Below, in pieces: positions 11,240 through 23,800 of a stretch of 64,000 nucleotides of DNA. The notes under the pieces were generated by a model, which was not told the origin of the DNA, searched no databases, and worked only from the letters and a program-made list of their open reading frames with translations. The stretch's first letter is position 1. Every line of letters begins with the position of its first letter. The stretch comes from Floccularia luteovirens (Eukaryota > Basidiomycota > Agaricomycetes > Agaricales > Squamanitaceae): assembly GCA_009739215.1 (NCBI GenBank), contig VSJF01000001.1, forward strand, positions 2,914,001 through 2,978,000. Direction: 5' to 3'. Position numbers and translations under genes: made by a program.

Positions 11240-14070
11240 TGCTTAATGAGTCCACAAAATAACTGATTAAAACAATGCAAGGGAAACGAAAATGACAAAA
11301 GAAAGAGACAAAGACGAAAAAAAGAAAAACAGCAAAAGCGAAGTGGGTGAATGGAGAAAATACTAGAGAAAAAAGAACAAAACTGTTCAAGGTGTTAAAA
11401 AAGCTGATAAATCGTCAAACTCAACGATTACGATGAATATTCCTTAATTGCTGTACCCATACTTACCGATTCAAAACTATTTCTAGGCCATCCGACCGCA
11501 CATAAAAGCACTTTTGGGGAAATGCCCACTACTAGAGAATGCAGCCTCAGCGGAGGCAGTGACATAAACTCCCATACGATCTATTTATAGAAGAGCCATC
11601 ATTTCCCAGAATAATATACAGGGATTATACACCGCAATAGTTAAAGCTCACCAAACTGTAAGACACTGTGTATATTAACGTGTCTCCCTGTAGAACAGGA
11701 AAGGTAGTCACCTGTGCTTATATGACAGGGCCAAGTAATTTTGATGTTCTGTTAATTACATTAACCTCCATGCTGACCAGCAACATATTACGATATATAT
11801 ACTTGCAAACTCTGCACCATTTTCGGACCTTCCCGGTTGACAATCCACCTCTATAAACATGAGCAAAATGTGGCTTCGTCGATGACAGTTTAGTATGTGT
11901 GCCTGTAGGTCTATATATCGAATTTCAAGTGTTTGTAATTGATCTTCTGATATCCACGGTAGTCATTTCTATTGACGATAGTTTTTAGGTTTCTCGCACG
12001 AATTTCATACATATAGATTAAGTATTCATGATCTGAATGCACTTACTTGAGGTACAATCAGATGGACGTTCGAAGGATAGTTGGCATGGAGCTACAACAT
12101 ATGTTTCCCTCGGACTTGGAACAGATTCGGACTTGTACGTCGACAGGTTACATACAACTTACAGCAAGTGTGGACATAGGTGAAAAGGGGGAAAAGGTCC
12201 ATTGGGATGGTTACCCAAGCAAACATCCACGGGGAGATATTATTTAATGGATACCGGAAGTCATATAAATAGTGAGAACTCAAAAAAAAGGCAGTGCGTC
12301 GATATACTTACTAACGATCAAGTATAGCAGCCGGCAACTACCAGTGAGTGTGACATAGCTTGAGCGACAGGATAGTTCTAGTTGGCAAATACCCGGACTA
12401 TTTGTGAAAGTTAAAAGGACGGTGGCGCCGCTGATAATATTAGCGAGTGACTTCGCAAAATGTTCGAATGGTCGGCCGATGAACTATGTGGCTTTCAATA
12501 TCTAAAATAAAAACAAATTTTTTGATTGCTGATCCCTTTGTTGAGTTGTCCAGGCCACCTTGAGGTTGATTTTGGATATGCACCAGATGCCGAACAATGA
12601 ACGAAAATGCTCTTTTATAGGGGGAAAGGGTTGAGTGATTCCAAAAGAACGAGAGGATTGGATTTCCAGAAGGTTTCGATATCGAACAAACTTGACATAA
12701 GAGCTAGGCTGTATATCGTACATAAAGTCGGCGCGGCGTTCTTTAGCTAAGTTAGCGAGTTACTTGACTTTAAGATTGTAAGATAAGGTCCTTCGAGGTA
12801 TGTAAGTTTTAATGTCATGGTCCAAAGTATTTCATTACAAATGAAGGTATTTCGTTGTATGTATGCGCATAGAAGAGTGACATATTTTACTGTAAAGAGG
12901 AGATTGGATTGTAAGCAGGACTCAGAAACTAGGACATCTGACCTGGTCTTTAGAGCAAGTTGTTCGAGAATCCCATCTGGATATGTCAAGATAGGTACTT
13001 TAAGTATCGATGAGTTCCGGCAGGGTGGGCCTTAATTCGATTGTAGTTGGGACCACATCATAGAGCAGACGATTCAGGAGGGCATTAAACGGGGATCAGA
13101 CGGGACTGTGAGAAAGGATGAAAACATGTGACTGGGGATTGAATAGAGGGTGAGTTCCTACAGTGAGTGATTAAGTCAACGCAGGACCTTGTTTAATAAT
13201 CGAATTCTGATGGCCGCTGGAAAAGCTCTGGTGTGGTCATTTTGTGAAGCTTTATGAGATGAGAGAGAGAGGACAGGCAAGTTGAGGCATCGCTTCGCTG
13301 GGTTTAAACATGTGTCATCCAAGAACCCCCACACTGAAGTAGGGTCGAAGTCACTTTTTAGGGAAGACGGTGTATATGCGCGGAGCCTCTATAATGAGAT
13401 GGAGAAGGGTGGTGTAAGACGCATGTTAAGCATTGTCACATCAGGATTTCATATCCGTCAAAACTTCCATATGGGCTGTAAATAAGTTTACGTTGGGTAA
13501 GTTTGAATGTTAGAGAGGAAGATTGGGTTCGTAGGGCAGGATCAATCTGCAACGATGCAATAATCCCAAGGTAGTATGTATGCTTTAGGCTATCCGGCAT
13601 ACCATCGCGGTTAATTGATATGCCAAGTGGCAGATGGAAAATAATTAGTACTAAACAACCAATGAACATAAATGGGTGACAGGGAGAAAGAAGGAAGCTA
13701 TGAGGGCATGGCTCGGAGCTCAAAGGAATGAATAATGGAAAAGAGAGACAAGGCAATGAAGAGGAAGTGTAGAGCTTCCATTGTCGAAAACGTAGCGCGG
13801 AAATGACGTTTCCCTCGGTCATTTTCATCACGTGACAAGCCAACACTGGCTCAGCAATGCATTGCGGTGCGACATTGACGTTTGTTGACACGTGACGTCA
13901 ATTACAATAAGTGACTGTGCATCAATCAACAATTGCAAGTTGATGTCGGACGTACGGGTGTCGCATGTCGCAAGTTGACTCGGAGGGGGTGAGACTGACT
14001 TGGTACGTAAGATCCGAAAGTATCTAACGAGGAATTGAAGAGACAACAAATCCTAATCTCAGATCCGGGT
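11240..14070. other. Gene-poor intergenic stretch
   Basis: 2.8 kb between two divergent genes (mucin-like on the minus strand, F-box on the plus strand). Only short unsupported frames occur. The first 150 bases are purine-rich on the plus strand (the likely 5' UTR of the minus gene). A purine-rich tract at about 13,675-13,770 and CACGTGA sites near 13,831 and 13,890 lie closer to the F-box gene. No tRNA or complete mobile element was recognised. Confidence 0.4.
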
Positions 14071-15546
14071 ATGTCCAATTTAACTTTTGTCTGTCATATA
14101 AATACCTCGCCGTCTCCTCTTCCTCAACCAATGCCTCTCTCATCCCTTCACCGTTTCCCATCACCGACCACAAACCCCCTCTACCACTCCTTCATTTCAT
14201 CTCTTTCCTCCCCTACCACACCACCACCACACGTTCCGTCCTCACCGCACTCACCTGATCCTTTTCCAGGTCTACATTCACAATGTACAACTCCATTGTC
14301 GACTGTCGCAATTCCTCTCGAGATTGTGCTCTCTATCCTTCAATTTGCTTGTTATAGCAACGATACTATTCGGCCCGACATATCTCTCCTTCAAACAAGC
14401 TCTTTGGTATGCAGAGCGTGGTCCCTGCAGGCTCAGAAATTACTCTTTTCTCACGTCACATTGGAAACTGTAACCGCTTTTCGCTCTTTCTACAGAGCGG
14501 TTGCACGCGATACTGCTCGCGGTCGTATCCTCGGCGATGCCGTCCTCCATATGCGAATTACTCTGGATCACAACCAGCCTTCTAGCTTGGACCACCACTC
14601 GTTTGCGCTTGCAGTAGCGATCTGTCCAAATCTGTATGATCTTGATATTTCTCTTTATGGATCTGCTGCTACCAACAAACCTGTTACTGCTGTCCAGGAT
14701 CCGTCACAGCTTCGTCGTCCCGCTCCATCTTTTGATAATTTCACTCTTTCGACTATGAGAAATGGGCCGTCAATTACCGCCCTCCAATTTAGCAATTGGT
14801 CGGACAACTGGAACTTGTTTACACAGCTTCTCGACATCTGGCCAGAAATCAACTCAATACGCATTACTGGCATTAGTCCCGAGTTTATCCCAGTCAGCAC
14901 TTCTCCAGCACTACCTTGTTCTCTTCATGAGGTTAGGATGAATTTCCAAATACCTCCTTCACAGGAGTTCATGGACTGGTTGTTGCACAACTCGCATGAT
15001 TCCCTTTGTGTCATTGGATTTGAAAGGGAACCACCCTTATCTATATTGCAACATTTAGCATCCGCACATTCATCACGGCTGAAATCTTTATCCCTTCCCA
15101 CGTGTACATCTACCGACCAAACTCTGGTTATCCAGAATTGCAAGAATTTGCAGGAAGTCATAATAGAAGCTCCTCCACCCGTAGTTTTCAAGATTCTTCC
15201 ACAGGGATTGCATCACCTAGCACTCGGTGTAGACAAGAATACCAGCATTTCTCTTCTCGTCGAATACATCAAGTCAAGAGGCTTGGAACTCAAAGCTGTT
15301 ACCGCGCTTACGGTTAATGGCGGAGACCGCCATCCATCACTTCCGACTCTCAAGATCGCGTGCGCAATCAGAGGAATCAACCTGACGTTTACTACCGATG
15401 TCCAAATGTTTAGGAAGATGATGGTATGTACCTTGATTGTATCGGATTGCTGTTCAGACACTAATGAACGATGAAACCAGAGGGGCAATTCCGTCAAGTC
15501 CGCAGCTTTACCATGTTTCAGATCGTGTGCCCTCAACAATTTTTAA
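14071..15546 (+). CDS. F-box protein
   Basis: Probable substrate adaptor of an SCF ubiquitin ligase. A Ser/Pro-rich N-terminus (about 75 residues) precedes an F-box-like segment (VAIPLEIVLSILQFAC ... LLQTSSLVCRAWSLQAQKLLF), then about 330 residues with leucine-rich-repeat character (NLYDLDISL, NLQEVIIEAPP, GLHHLALGV). The last intron is 15424-15480 (GTATGT...ACCAG), giving the ending SCALNNF and a stop at 15544-15546. The ATG at 14071 is the first in frame; one at 14131 is an alternative. Families of this type are greatly expanded in Agaricomycetes (known), and no ligand can be inferred. Confidence 0.75.
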
Positions 15547-16015
15547 CGCTATTTCTTGCAAACCAACAATCATCCATCAGCTTTGTTCATTACTACGTTA
15601 CTATCAAACCTGCAACTATTTATCGAAGCGCCAGCAATCATTCTAATGCGCATCATTCTACATCATTGATCCTTATGGACCTTTCCCATCATTCGAGTTC
15701 TGTATCAACTTTTCCCAATCATATCACGGCAATCACATCATCATCTCATAGAAATTTCAAATTCCCAATCAAACCATCCATTTTTGACGTGTATCTTACT
15801 CTAGGTTTGTTTTTTGTTATAAATTACTGCTATCATTTAGGAAGTACTGTGGTTATTGTAGATAGTACAAGTATTTTATATTATGTGTCGAAATAAAAGT
15901 AACATTGGAATTGTAACATACAATGACGCACTAATTAAGGACATGCAAGTTAGCAAACAGGTACAAACAGAAAGTGAACTCCAAACAAAACCACTTTCCT
16001 ATCCAATCATCAATC
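15547..16015. other. Intergenic between tandem plus-strand genes
   Basis: 470 AT-rich bases: the 3' region of the F-box gene and the promoter of the RS-rich gene. No gene seen. Confidence 0.5.
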
Positions 16016-17554
16016 ATGGCCTCCTCTTTGTCCTCCGTGGTTTCGAACCTCGTCCGTGCGTCCATGGGAACATCCGTCTCCAACACAGTAAATGACGAAG
16101 ACCTCGACAAGCATGTGGCCGAACTTATACTCAAAGAGGCAAAGAAGAAAGCAGAGCATTATGCACAGCACGGCATTCGTGCATATATATCCAACAATTT
16201 GTATGTCAAGTCCTCTTGTCAAAAAGTGAATGATACACTTATCCTTTCTCCAATGTTTTTCACAGGGGGGATAGCAGTGCACCAAGAGCGAACAAACGAT
16301 TCCTGTCATCAATCATTCGAAGCACGGATGATCATAACAAGACAATACTCCGTGCCCAGGCACAGGCTGCTCAAGAAATCAAACGGGAAAGAGAAGAGCA
16401 GGAAAGGAAAGAGCGGAGGGAACGTGCACGAGAGGCAGTTGAAGCGGAAAGGCTACGACGCTCGGGGAGGAGGGGACATAAAGCGTAGAAGAATTGAGGA
16501 AGAGGAGGACGAGGGTTGGGATAGGTGGGACGGGAGAACAGCAACACGGAATAGACAACCTCGCAATTGGGAAACGTGGGAAGGAGATGAAGAGGATGTT
16601 GATAATGAGAGGGAGGGACGAAAAAAGAAGTCTCGCCAGAGGACACCCTCAGGGAGCAGGGAGCGTCGAACGGATAGGAGCAGTCATCATCGACGTTCCA
16701 CCAGGACATATGATCACAGGGATGGCACGACGTCTTCGTCTCATAGACATAAACGGGATCGTAGTCGTAGCATATCCTCAACTAGACAACGTAAAAGGCG
16801 GCATAGGAATCGGCCTCACTCAAATGACTCTGTTCGTTCTAGGAGTCCCTCCCGGCGTACGCGGACGAAGTCGGACAGAAAGCAACGTTCAGACAGGCAG
16901 CAGGATACACATGGTGATGCTTCACCACATATCTCCGCTTCGGAGATGGAGGAACCACCCCGCAGTGTCAGTAAACAAAAGGGTTCACCCAAACCAGTAA
17001 CTTCACAACGGAACCGCAGTCCTACGAGGAGTATCCTCTCTTCGGAATCTTCTACTCTAGAGTTAACCAAACACAGACATGGAAACACTGCTGCTTCATC
17101 ATCATCTAGCAAAGTCACAGCTATAGCATCACGCACTCGTTCATCCTCCCCAAATCGACCTCGCTCTCGTTCCCTCACTCCAGGACCAGATCCACCAACT
17201 CAGCTTCCATCTAAAATGGACAGGTATTTTGAAGAGACATATGATCCTCGTCTTGACGTTGCACCACTTACCGCACCCAAGGTACCTGCCACTGGTCTTA
17301 TTGATAGTGCGGAATTTGAGGGTTGGGATGCTATGCTTGAACTTATCAGAATACGACGAGAGGATAAAGAGGAGAAGAAACGGATGGAGAGGCTTGGTTT
17401 GACTAAAGAAAAAGTCAAAGGAAAGAAAACCGAGACGACTACATTCACAGGTGTTGCTGACAGGTGGGGTGGCGAAGGTGTTAGTGTTATGGATATAGAG
17501 TATAAGAAGAAAGGTTCCGTGCGCGAATGGGATTTAGGAAAGGAAGGATTTTAA
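16016..17554 (+). CDS. Arg/Ser-rich nuclear protein, probably RNA processing (one frame break)
   Basis: Exon 1 (16016-16200) encodes MASSLSSVVSNLVRASMG and a short helical region ending NNL. The intron is 16201-16265 (GTATGT...TCACAG). Exon 2 continues with APRANKRFLSSIIRSTDDHN and a charged coiled coil (QEIKREREEQERKERRERAR) and would hit a stop at the TAG near 16486. One base fewer in the G-rich run at 16463-16475 restores the long downstream frame, which starts DIKRRRIEEEEDEGWDRWDG and runs through an RS domain with many RS, SR and RRHR pairs to a conserved-looking tail (MDRYFEETYDPRLDV ... EFEGWDAMLELIRIRREDK). RS domains mediate spliceosome contacts (known); the family name was not recognised. 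Confidence in the gene is high, in its role low. Confidence 0.7.
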   Translation: MASSLSSVVSNLVRASMGTSVSNTVNDEDLDKHVAELILKEAKKKAEHYAQHGIRAYISNNLYVKSSCQKVNDTLILSPMFFTGGIAVHQERTNDSCHQSFEARMIITRQYSVPRHRLLKKSNGKEKSRKGKSGGNVHERQLKRKGYDARGGGDIKRRRIEEEEDEGWDRWDGRTATRNRQPRNWETWEGDEEDVDNEREGRKKKSRQRTPSGSRERRTDRSSHHRRSTRTYDHRDGTTSSSHRHKRDRSRSISSTRQRKRRHRNRPHSNDSVRSRSPSRRTRTKSDRKQRSDRQQDTHGDASPHISASEMEEPPRSVSKQKGSPKPVTSQRNRSPTRSILSSESSTLELTKHRHGNTAASSSSSKVTAIASRTRSSSPNRPRSRSLTPGPDPPTQLPSKMDRYFEETYDPRLDVAPLTAPKVPATGLIDSAEFEGWDAMLELIRIRREDKEEKKRMERLGLTKEKVKGKKTETTTFTGVADRWGGEGVSVMDIEYKKKGSVREWDLGKEGF

Positions 17555-17680
17555 TTTGCATTTTGGATTTGTACTTTATAGAGCATATATACGAGAAAAT
17601 TATACAGGCTTTTTGTAAAGGTTAACTATATCAAACTAATAGTAGTAAAGCGGAGTGACAAGAAGTGAGAATTTGAGTGA

Positions 17681-20452
17681 TTATTCGGGGGAAGAAAGAA
17701 GCGATGTAAGGGAACACTTGACAAGGGGTGGCTGGTTAGAGCCCAACGCTGAGAAAACGCGGAAGTAGTCAACGTTAATTTCTGGAATATTAACGTCATG
17801 TCTGAAGAAAGACCAATTAGTTTAATGTCAGGAATAGGAACCGTAGGGATATTCCACGTACAATGCTTTCATATGCGCTTCAATGGCCGTCATATTCGTC
17901 GCCTCCATCTCCTTTGGCGAGTCGCGACAACGGATGCATGACCAGACTTTATTATCAGTGTGGGGGAAATAATCGTCCCTTGGAAGTTGGTGTATCAATA
18001 AGTAGTTCTCCGTGTCTTTTTCAGTGAGAATGCGAATTGCTATCTCTTTAGATGGGTGATCGCTTGCGTGATGTTTAATCTAAGGTATTCGGAGTGATGA
18101 GACAAATGCAATACAGATGGGATGGGAGGGGATTATCGAATAATCTTCTCTTACCATTTCTCGCCATCCATACAGACGAGTAAAGCACACATCTTCCATA
18201 CTATCGTCACTTCTTTCACTTCTTATATCATCTTCAGGGTCACCCCTGTAAAACTCTTCATCTTCATCTTCATCATTATCATCATTATCATCATCATCAT
18301 CCCCAGCCGGCTTGATGCAATATCCACAAACGAAGCTCAAACCACACGCATCCATCTGTTTTGAAGTCGTAGTCTTTGGATCTTTTCCTGCCTCAGTGAT
18401 AATTTTCCTGGCAATATTACTCGTGGTCGTATCCAACGAGAGTCCCGAACAATCCCATGCCTTGCGTTCTTTCAAAGCATGAGAAAAACTTTTCGAATAA
18501 TCGAACTCTGAGCCATCCCAACCAAAAGATGGCATCCATGCGGTCTGACAAGTCAAACACTTGTGTCCCAGTACTTGAGGATAGAAAAGAGGATTGGCTT
18601 GTGAGGGAATCCCGAAGTCAAAACCATCGGAGTCGTCATCGTAATCCATACCATAAAAGATCGAAGACCTGCAATCTTTGCATGAGAAAACTGTAGCAGC
18701 GAGTTTCATCTTTTTTTCGGCCACCTCATTGGTCATCGTTGGGATCGCTGGGATGAACCTCTCCCTAGTTTCAATCTCTTCCAAAAATTCCAATACGTCG
18801 ACAAAATCAGTGAGGGGGGGTCGACGTTGAACCGGTCCACGCTTGACCACTGCAAGCAATTGTTCGTGTTTTTCATCTCTCCATGTTTTGATGAGTTCGG
18901 GAATCAAAGGAATAATATCTGCAAAGCTAGATCCATCAACCGTGACATCAGCAGGTTGCTCTAGAACCTCTTTGATAGGAGGGAAATTGCAGAAGTCGGG
19001 CCCCTCTGGCAAGAGATCCGTCACGGGCAGAAGTGCGTTCTTGTAGTCTCTGAGAACTTTCATCGCAAATTCCTTACGTCGAATGATGAGCTGTGCAAGT
19101 TCTCTAGCGAGGCGTCTTTGGCGCACTTCTCCCATATACTCGACCAACGGTTCTCTGATGTTTGCCCAAACTGCGGATATTCAGCTTAACGAGTACCCAA
19201 GAATTATATATCCACACATACCTCTTTCGGTGAGACGTTGGGGTTGCTTGACTAGCCTATGATCCGTCAAAGAATCTGGATAGCGGATACTTGCTATGTC
19301 CTGTTCAAAGCCGAGGGCAACAAGTTTTGCAATGATCCTGGGTTTGATTAGAATGTACTCCCCATTAAATTTCGAGTATATGTTACTTACGCTTCCTTCC
19401 TTTCGTCTCGCAGGTTCTGCAATTCTTGATTACGATCTTTAGTCTGCCCATTAGCCCATTTTTTGCATAGGTCCGCGTGCTAGACAGAAGATTAAGAGGT
19501 GATTTCATTCTGATTTTAGAAAAAAAGACTCACTGCGACAATTCCTTTGACATATTCCACTCTGTCAGTAATGTATTGACGTTTCTCCTGCACAGTCTCT
19601 AATGAATCATGGTGCGATCGCACAGCCGTCAATTCATCAACTAAATATACTGTCTTGTTGCGTTCTTGAAAGAATGTCACGTTAACCGACGTCTACTGTA
19701 GGATGTTTTTCTTACTTCCTGGGCGCGTTGGTATCATTGTGAAGAAGTCTGGCCTAGGCACTCTAGGATTGTCCCAGTTCCAGTCAAATATACTGCAAAA
19801 CTGCTCGCCTAGGCTGATGATACACTTTAGCACCAGGATTATTTTCTTGTTTAATGATCCATACCGACTCTTCGCACATTTCGCGCACATGCGAACTCGG
19901 AATACCCATTCTACGGTCCTTACGTGCGACGTCAAACAATACTATTTTGATTATTAGTTCTAGTTAAGTACGACCACAGAATAAGATAGAAGTATGCCCC
20001 ACGTGACAATGCTGAGAGAAAGCAAGATTAGCCCAAGCAGGCTCAGACATGTCTGGAGGACAGTCAGGCAAACCCGGAATACTCTGGCGTGCTGCTTTCC
20101 AAACAGAAATAGAAGGACGAGCCATAAGGAAGCGCCTGAAATCCTTGGTGGTGCGCGCGAGCTTCAGTAAGTCATGAGGTCTCAGATTACTGAATATCTA
20201 CAAACAACAAATCAGAGGGAACAGAATCTCAGCAGATGCAAAAAATATGCTAACCTCAAAGAGAATATCAAGTGGCAAACTTGGTAGTGCTGCCAAATTT
20301 TTGATCTTGCGACGCACGGCTGCCTGGCGTTTCATTGGTTCTACAAGCTGCAGATCTGACGTTGACTGGCCACTGGAGCCTTCTGTATTCGATGTCTTAG
20401 TACGAGTTCGTCTCTTGCGGGTGGGCACAGTCCTATCAGTTTCTTGGATCAT
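17681..20452 (-). CDS. F-box protein with Cys-pair zinc-binding motifs
   Basis: Nine or more exons. Exon 1 (20452-20255) has a basic N-terminus with the nuclear-localisation-like RKRRTRTKT and begins the F-box (LAALPSLPLDILFE). Intron 20198-20254 leads to exon 2 (20197-20003), IFSNLRPHDLLKLARTTKDF, the typical Agaricomycete F-box continuation. Intron 19942-20002 joins HCH to YCLTSH, giving HCHYC paired with CAKC 21 residues on. A coiled region (VDELTAVRSHHDSLETVQEK) follows, then further pairs CKDC, CLTC, CGYC and CIRC, and a poly-Asp tract. The stop is at 17681-17683. It is probably an SCF adaptor with a zinc-binding substrate region (inference). Its 3' end faces the RS-rich gene 127 bases away. 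Confidence 0.85.
18257..18300. repeat. TCA/TCT-type trinucleotide repeat coding for an acidic tract
   Basis: Imperfect run of tcatct and tcatta units. On the minus strand it encodes a run of Asp with some Glu and Asn in the F-box protein above. Confidence 0.8.
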
Positions 20453-20814
20453 TGTTGCGGAAGGGCAAGCAACAAAGCCAGTTGGTGGAGATGGAAGGTA
20501 CAACAGCTTTAAATGAAACTACTTGTCACATCATCCAGAAAATTATTATCTCACGGGGCCTTTTATTACTTTGCTTCTTTCCCGCTCCTCCATAGGCACC
20601 AACAGATGCACTAAGCTCTTCGTCATGACAACCCAGAATATATCGCGTCCCTAAATCAGTGTTTAAAATTCTATACAATCTATGATTAAAACGGTTTAGT
20701 ATCATAATTACACACTTTCGTGACTTGTCACAGACGCGTCTCAATTTGCACGTGTGTGATACTAATAGAGGCGACAAGTGGACCCTGAATTAATTGATTC
20801 TTTATGCAACAATC
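20453..20814. promoter_or_regulatory. Divergent promoter region, F-box (-) and importin-9 (+)
   Basis: 362 bases between two head-to-head start codons, so both promoters must fall here. No TATA box or named operator could be assigned. Confidence 0.5.
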
Positions 20815-23800
20815 ATGATATCCACTACTCAGATTGCAGAATGTCTAGCAGCTACTCTTAATGAAGATACAAACATACGCATTTCCTCAGAACTCAAGTT
20901 AGCTCAATACTTTGAGTCACATGGTACCCACCGTTTCTCATATATTGCCTCTCACTTTCTTGATAAGTCGCGTTTCGTTAGATACTGGGCTATCATTATC
21001 GCAGCTTGTTTTAGCTCAAGATGTGGATATGTCGATACGACAGATGAGTTCACCGTCATCCCTGCTCCTTATTTCGCGTTTTGATAATCGTGTCGCATCC
21101 TTACTCCGCAAGCATTACACTACGAAAATACGTAAATGAACGATGGTCTCCATTTTTCCGTTCGTTCAAGGGTTCAGCTCCACCTTTCAATGTACATCGA
21201 TTTTCTTTTCTTAAAATAGTGACTCCTGCTTACCCTATCCCAGGTCAAAGAACAGATCAGGCATGCAGTTTTCCAAGGATTATCAGATAAAGATCGTAAA
21301 ATACGTACACTTTCTGTACGCCACATAACATCGCTCTAAACGAAAGCTAACAATTCTCCAAGGCCCACACCCTCTCTTCCATAGCAAGTTGCGATTGGCC
21401 CGATGAATACCCAGATCTCCTACTATCCCTCATCAACCTTTTGTCTTCTGGGACCCCCGATTCAGTTCATGGAGCCATGCAAGTATTCACTGAATTCATC
21501 AGGTCAGAATTGACCGAAGACCAAATTCTCCCTGTCCTTCGTCAACTCCTACCTGTTCTTCTCAACATATTAGGCTCAACTGAAGTACCTCCGAATTTTT
21601 CTATGAGCCATTATTGTTCTAACATACAAATAGTCGCATTCTCCTCCTACTCGTGCTCGAACAGTTTCCGTATTTTGTCAGTGTGTAAGTGCCTTGTTTA
21701 TGGTTAAAGACCAGCATCCACAGGCGGTAAAGGAAGCTGCTGCGTCCGTTCTTCCTGTCTGGCTTGAAGCATTCAAAGTACTACTCAACATAGATCCAGT
21801 ACAAGACGTTGCAAATACAACCAATTGGGATGGACTCACGGTTCGCATTCAGGTGTTTAAGGTGAGCGATAACATACAACCATTGCCATGTCTAATCGTT
21901 CATGATTAGACTTTGGTTACGATTCAAACATTGTTTAACAGGGCTTTGAGCCCTTATCTTCAAGATTTCCTTACTGCATCTCTGGCACACCTCGTTGCTC
22001 TCTATCCAACATTCGAGCATTATTATCTAATGTCTCTTGACTCTGTTCCAAGTACTTCTGAGGATGAAGCTGTAGAACTTCCCCACCTCATTTCCCCGAT
22101 CATTGATCTTATTTCATCCATTGCCAATAGCGGAAAGGCAAAAGAATGGTTTAACGAAGCTAACTTGGCTATCTTGGTGTCTTCTATAATCAAGCTCGCC
22201 CAAATGACAAATGAAGATGTATGTTCTTCTCACCTGTTTTTGATGAATCGTGTTGACGTGATCTGTAGGAAGATTCATGGGGGACAAATCCGAATGCATT
22301 CATTGCTCAAGAAGATGATGAAACACAATCTTATAGCATCAGAGTGGCTGGTTTCGACTTGATGACTGTGTGTCTCCTACGATAACATACTCTCATTTTT
22401 CTCAAATGCTTGCTAGACCTTGGCAGACAGATTCACTGTACCAACCACCGTTTCTTGTCATCAAGCAATGCAACAAGTCATCCAAAATTCTCAACAAGCC
22501 CGGGAGTCTGGTATGCAGGACTGGTAAAAAATTGTTCCTATTCTTAATTATCCCATATCAGCTAATATGTCACCAAGGTGGAGGCCATTGGAAGCGGCCA
22601 TGGCAGCAATTGGTTCTTCTGCAGAATCAATAATGGATTGCGTTGAGGATCAACAGGACTTGAACAAAACCAAACCCATCGATATCGAAAATCTCCTCAA
22701 CAATATTATTCCATCCCTTCTTAACCTGACTGGTGAGTTTCTTTTGCCCTGCTATTTCATGATATTCAAGAAACCCCAGAATTTCCGTTCCTTCAGGGAA
22801 GGGGTTTTGTCTTTGCGAGCCAATTCTCAAAACTTCTTAACCTGCAATCTGCGGGTCATTACCTGGAAGCTGCTGTGCAGGTGATAGAATCTAACGAAGC
22901 TGGTGTACCAGTGAAAATATCTGCAGTAAAAGCAATTCATAAGTGAGTATCTGCAGTTATTGGTATTTCGGATCTTTTCCTAAAAGTGGGTATAGCTTCT
23001 GTCAAGACGGTGATCACTCGGTTCTCATTCCATTCGCCTTCCGCATTGTGAAAGATCTTGGGCCATTCATGCTAACGACCTCCGAAGATACCCTGACCTT
23101 GGTCTTGGAAACGTTGTCCGTTGTTCTTGAAATCGATCAAGGAAAATTCTTGACAACAGATCTGGCGGAGTCTTTAGTGCTTGCTGTACTGCAGGTATGG
23201 CACAGAAATAACAAAGGTGAGTGCGTCGGACTTGTTGGAAGCTGCGAATCTGAATTATTTTTAGATCCTATTTTTTTGTCTATCCTCACAGACATTCTCA
23301 CTACGCTGGCTTCTTCATCACCTAACGGGATGTATGAAGTCGTCGTCCAAAAAGCCTTGCCTCACCTATGTGATGCTCTTTTGAATGCTAAGCCGGATGA
23401 AACCTGGATCGTAGGATCTGCAATTGAACTTATCACTAGTTTGATCAAAGGATCACCAGAGAGCGGTATTGGGGATGGCTTCTTCGCTCTCCTAGCTCCC
23501 AACTTGTTTAAGTGTCTGTCACAAGCAGAAGATAGGGACATACTTCAGGTTGGACCAAAAATTTCAACTTCAATTAATAAATACCCATAACTTACGCGTT
23601 TTGTTCTAGAATGGCATTGAATGCCTCACGCTAATCATTAGAAAAGATTGCATCCAGTTGCTTTCCTGGAGCGATGGTCAAAATGGAAGCGGCCTTGATT
23701 ATGTCCTCTCACTGGTAGCTCGAACCCTCGAAAGCCAGGATGAATCAGGTGGTCTTGTGATTGGCGATCTAATTATCCATCTATTCAGGAGAGCTGGGGA

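Noticed and set aside
11169..11390. Hydrophobic Phe-rich leader that might be a signal peptide for the mucin-like gene
   Set aside because: It is a pyrimidine-rich tract and its frame does not join the next exon correctly; more likely a 5' UTR.
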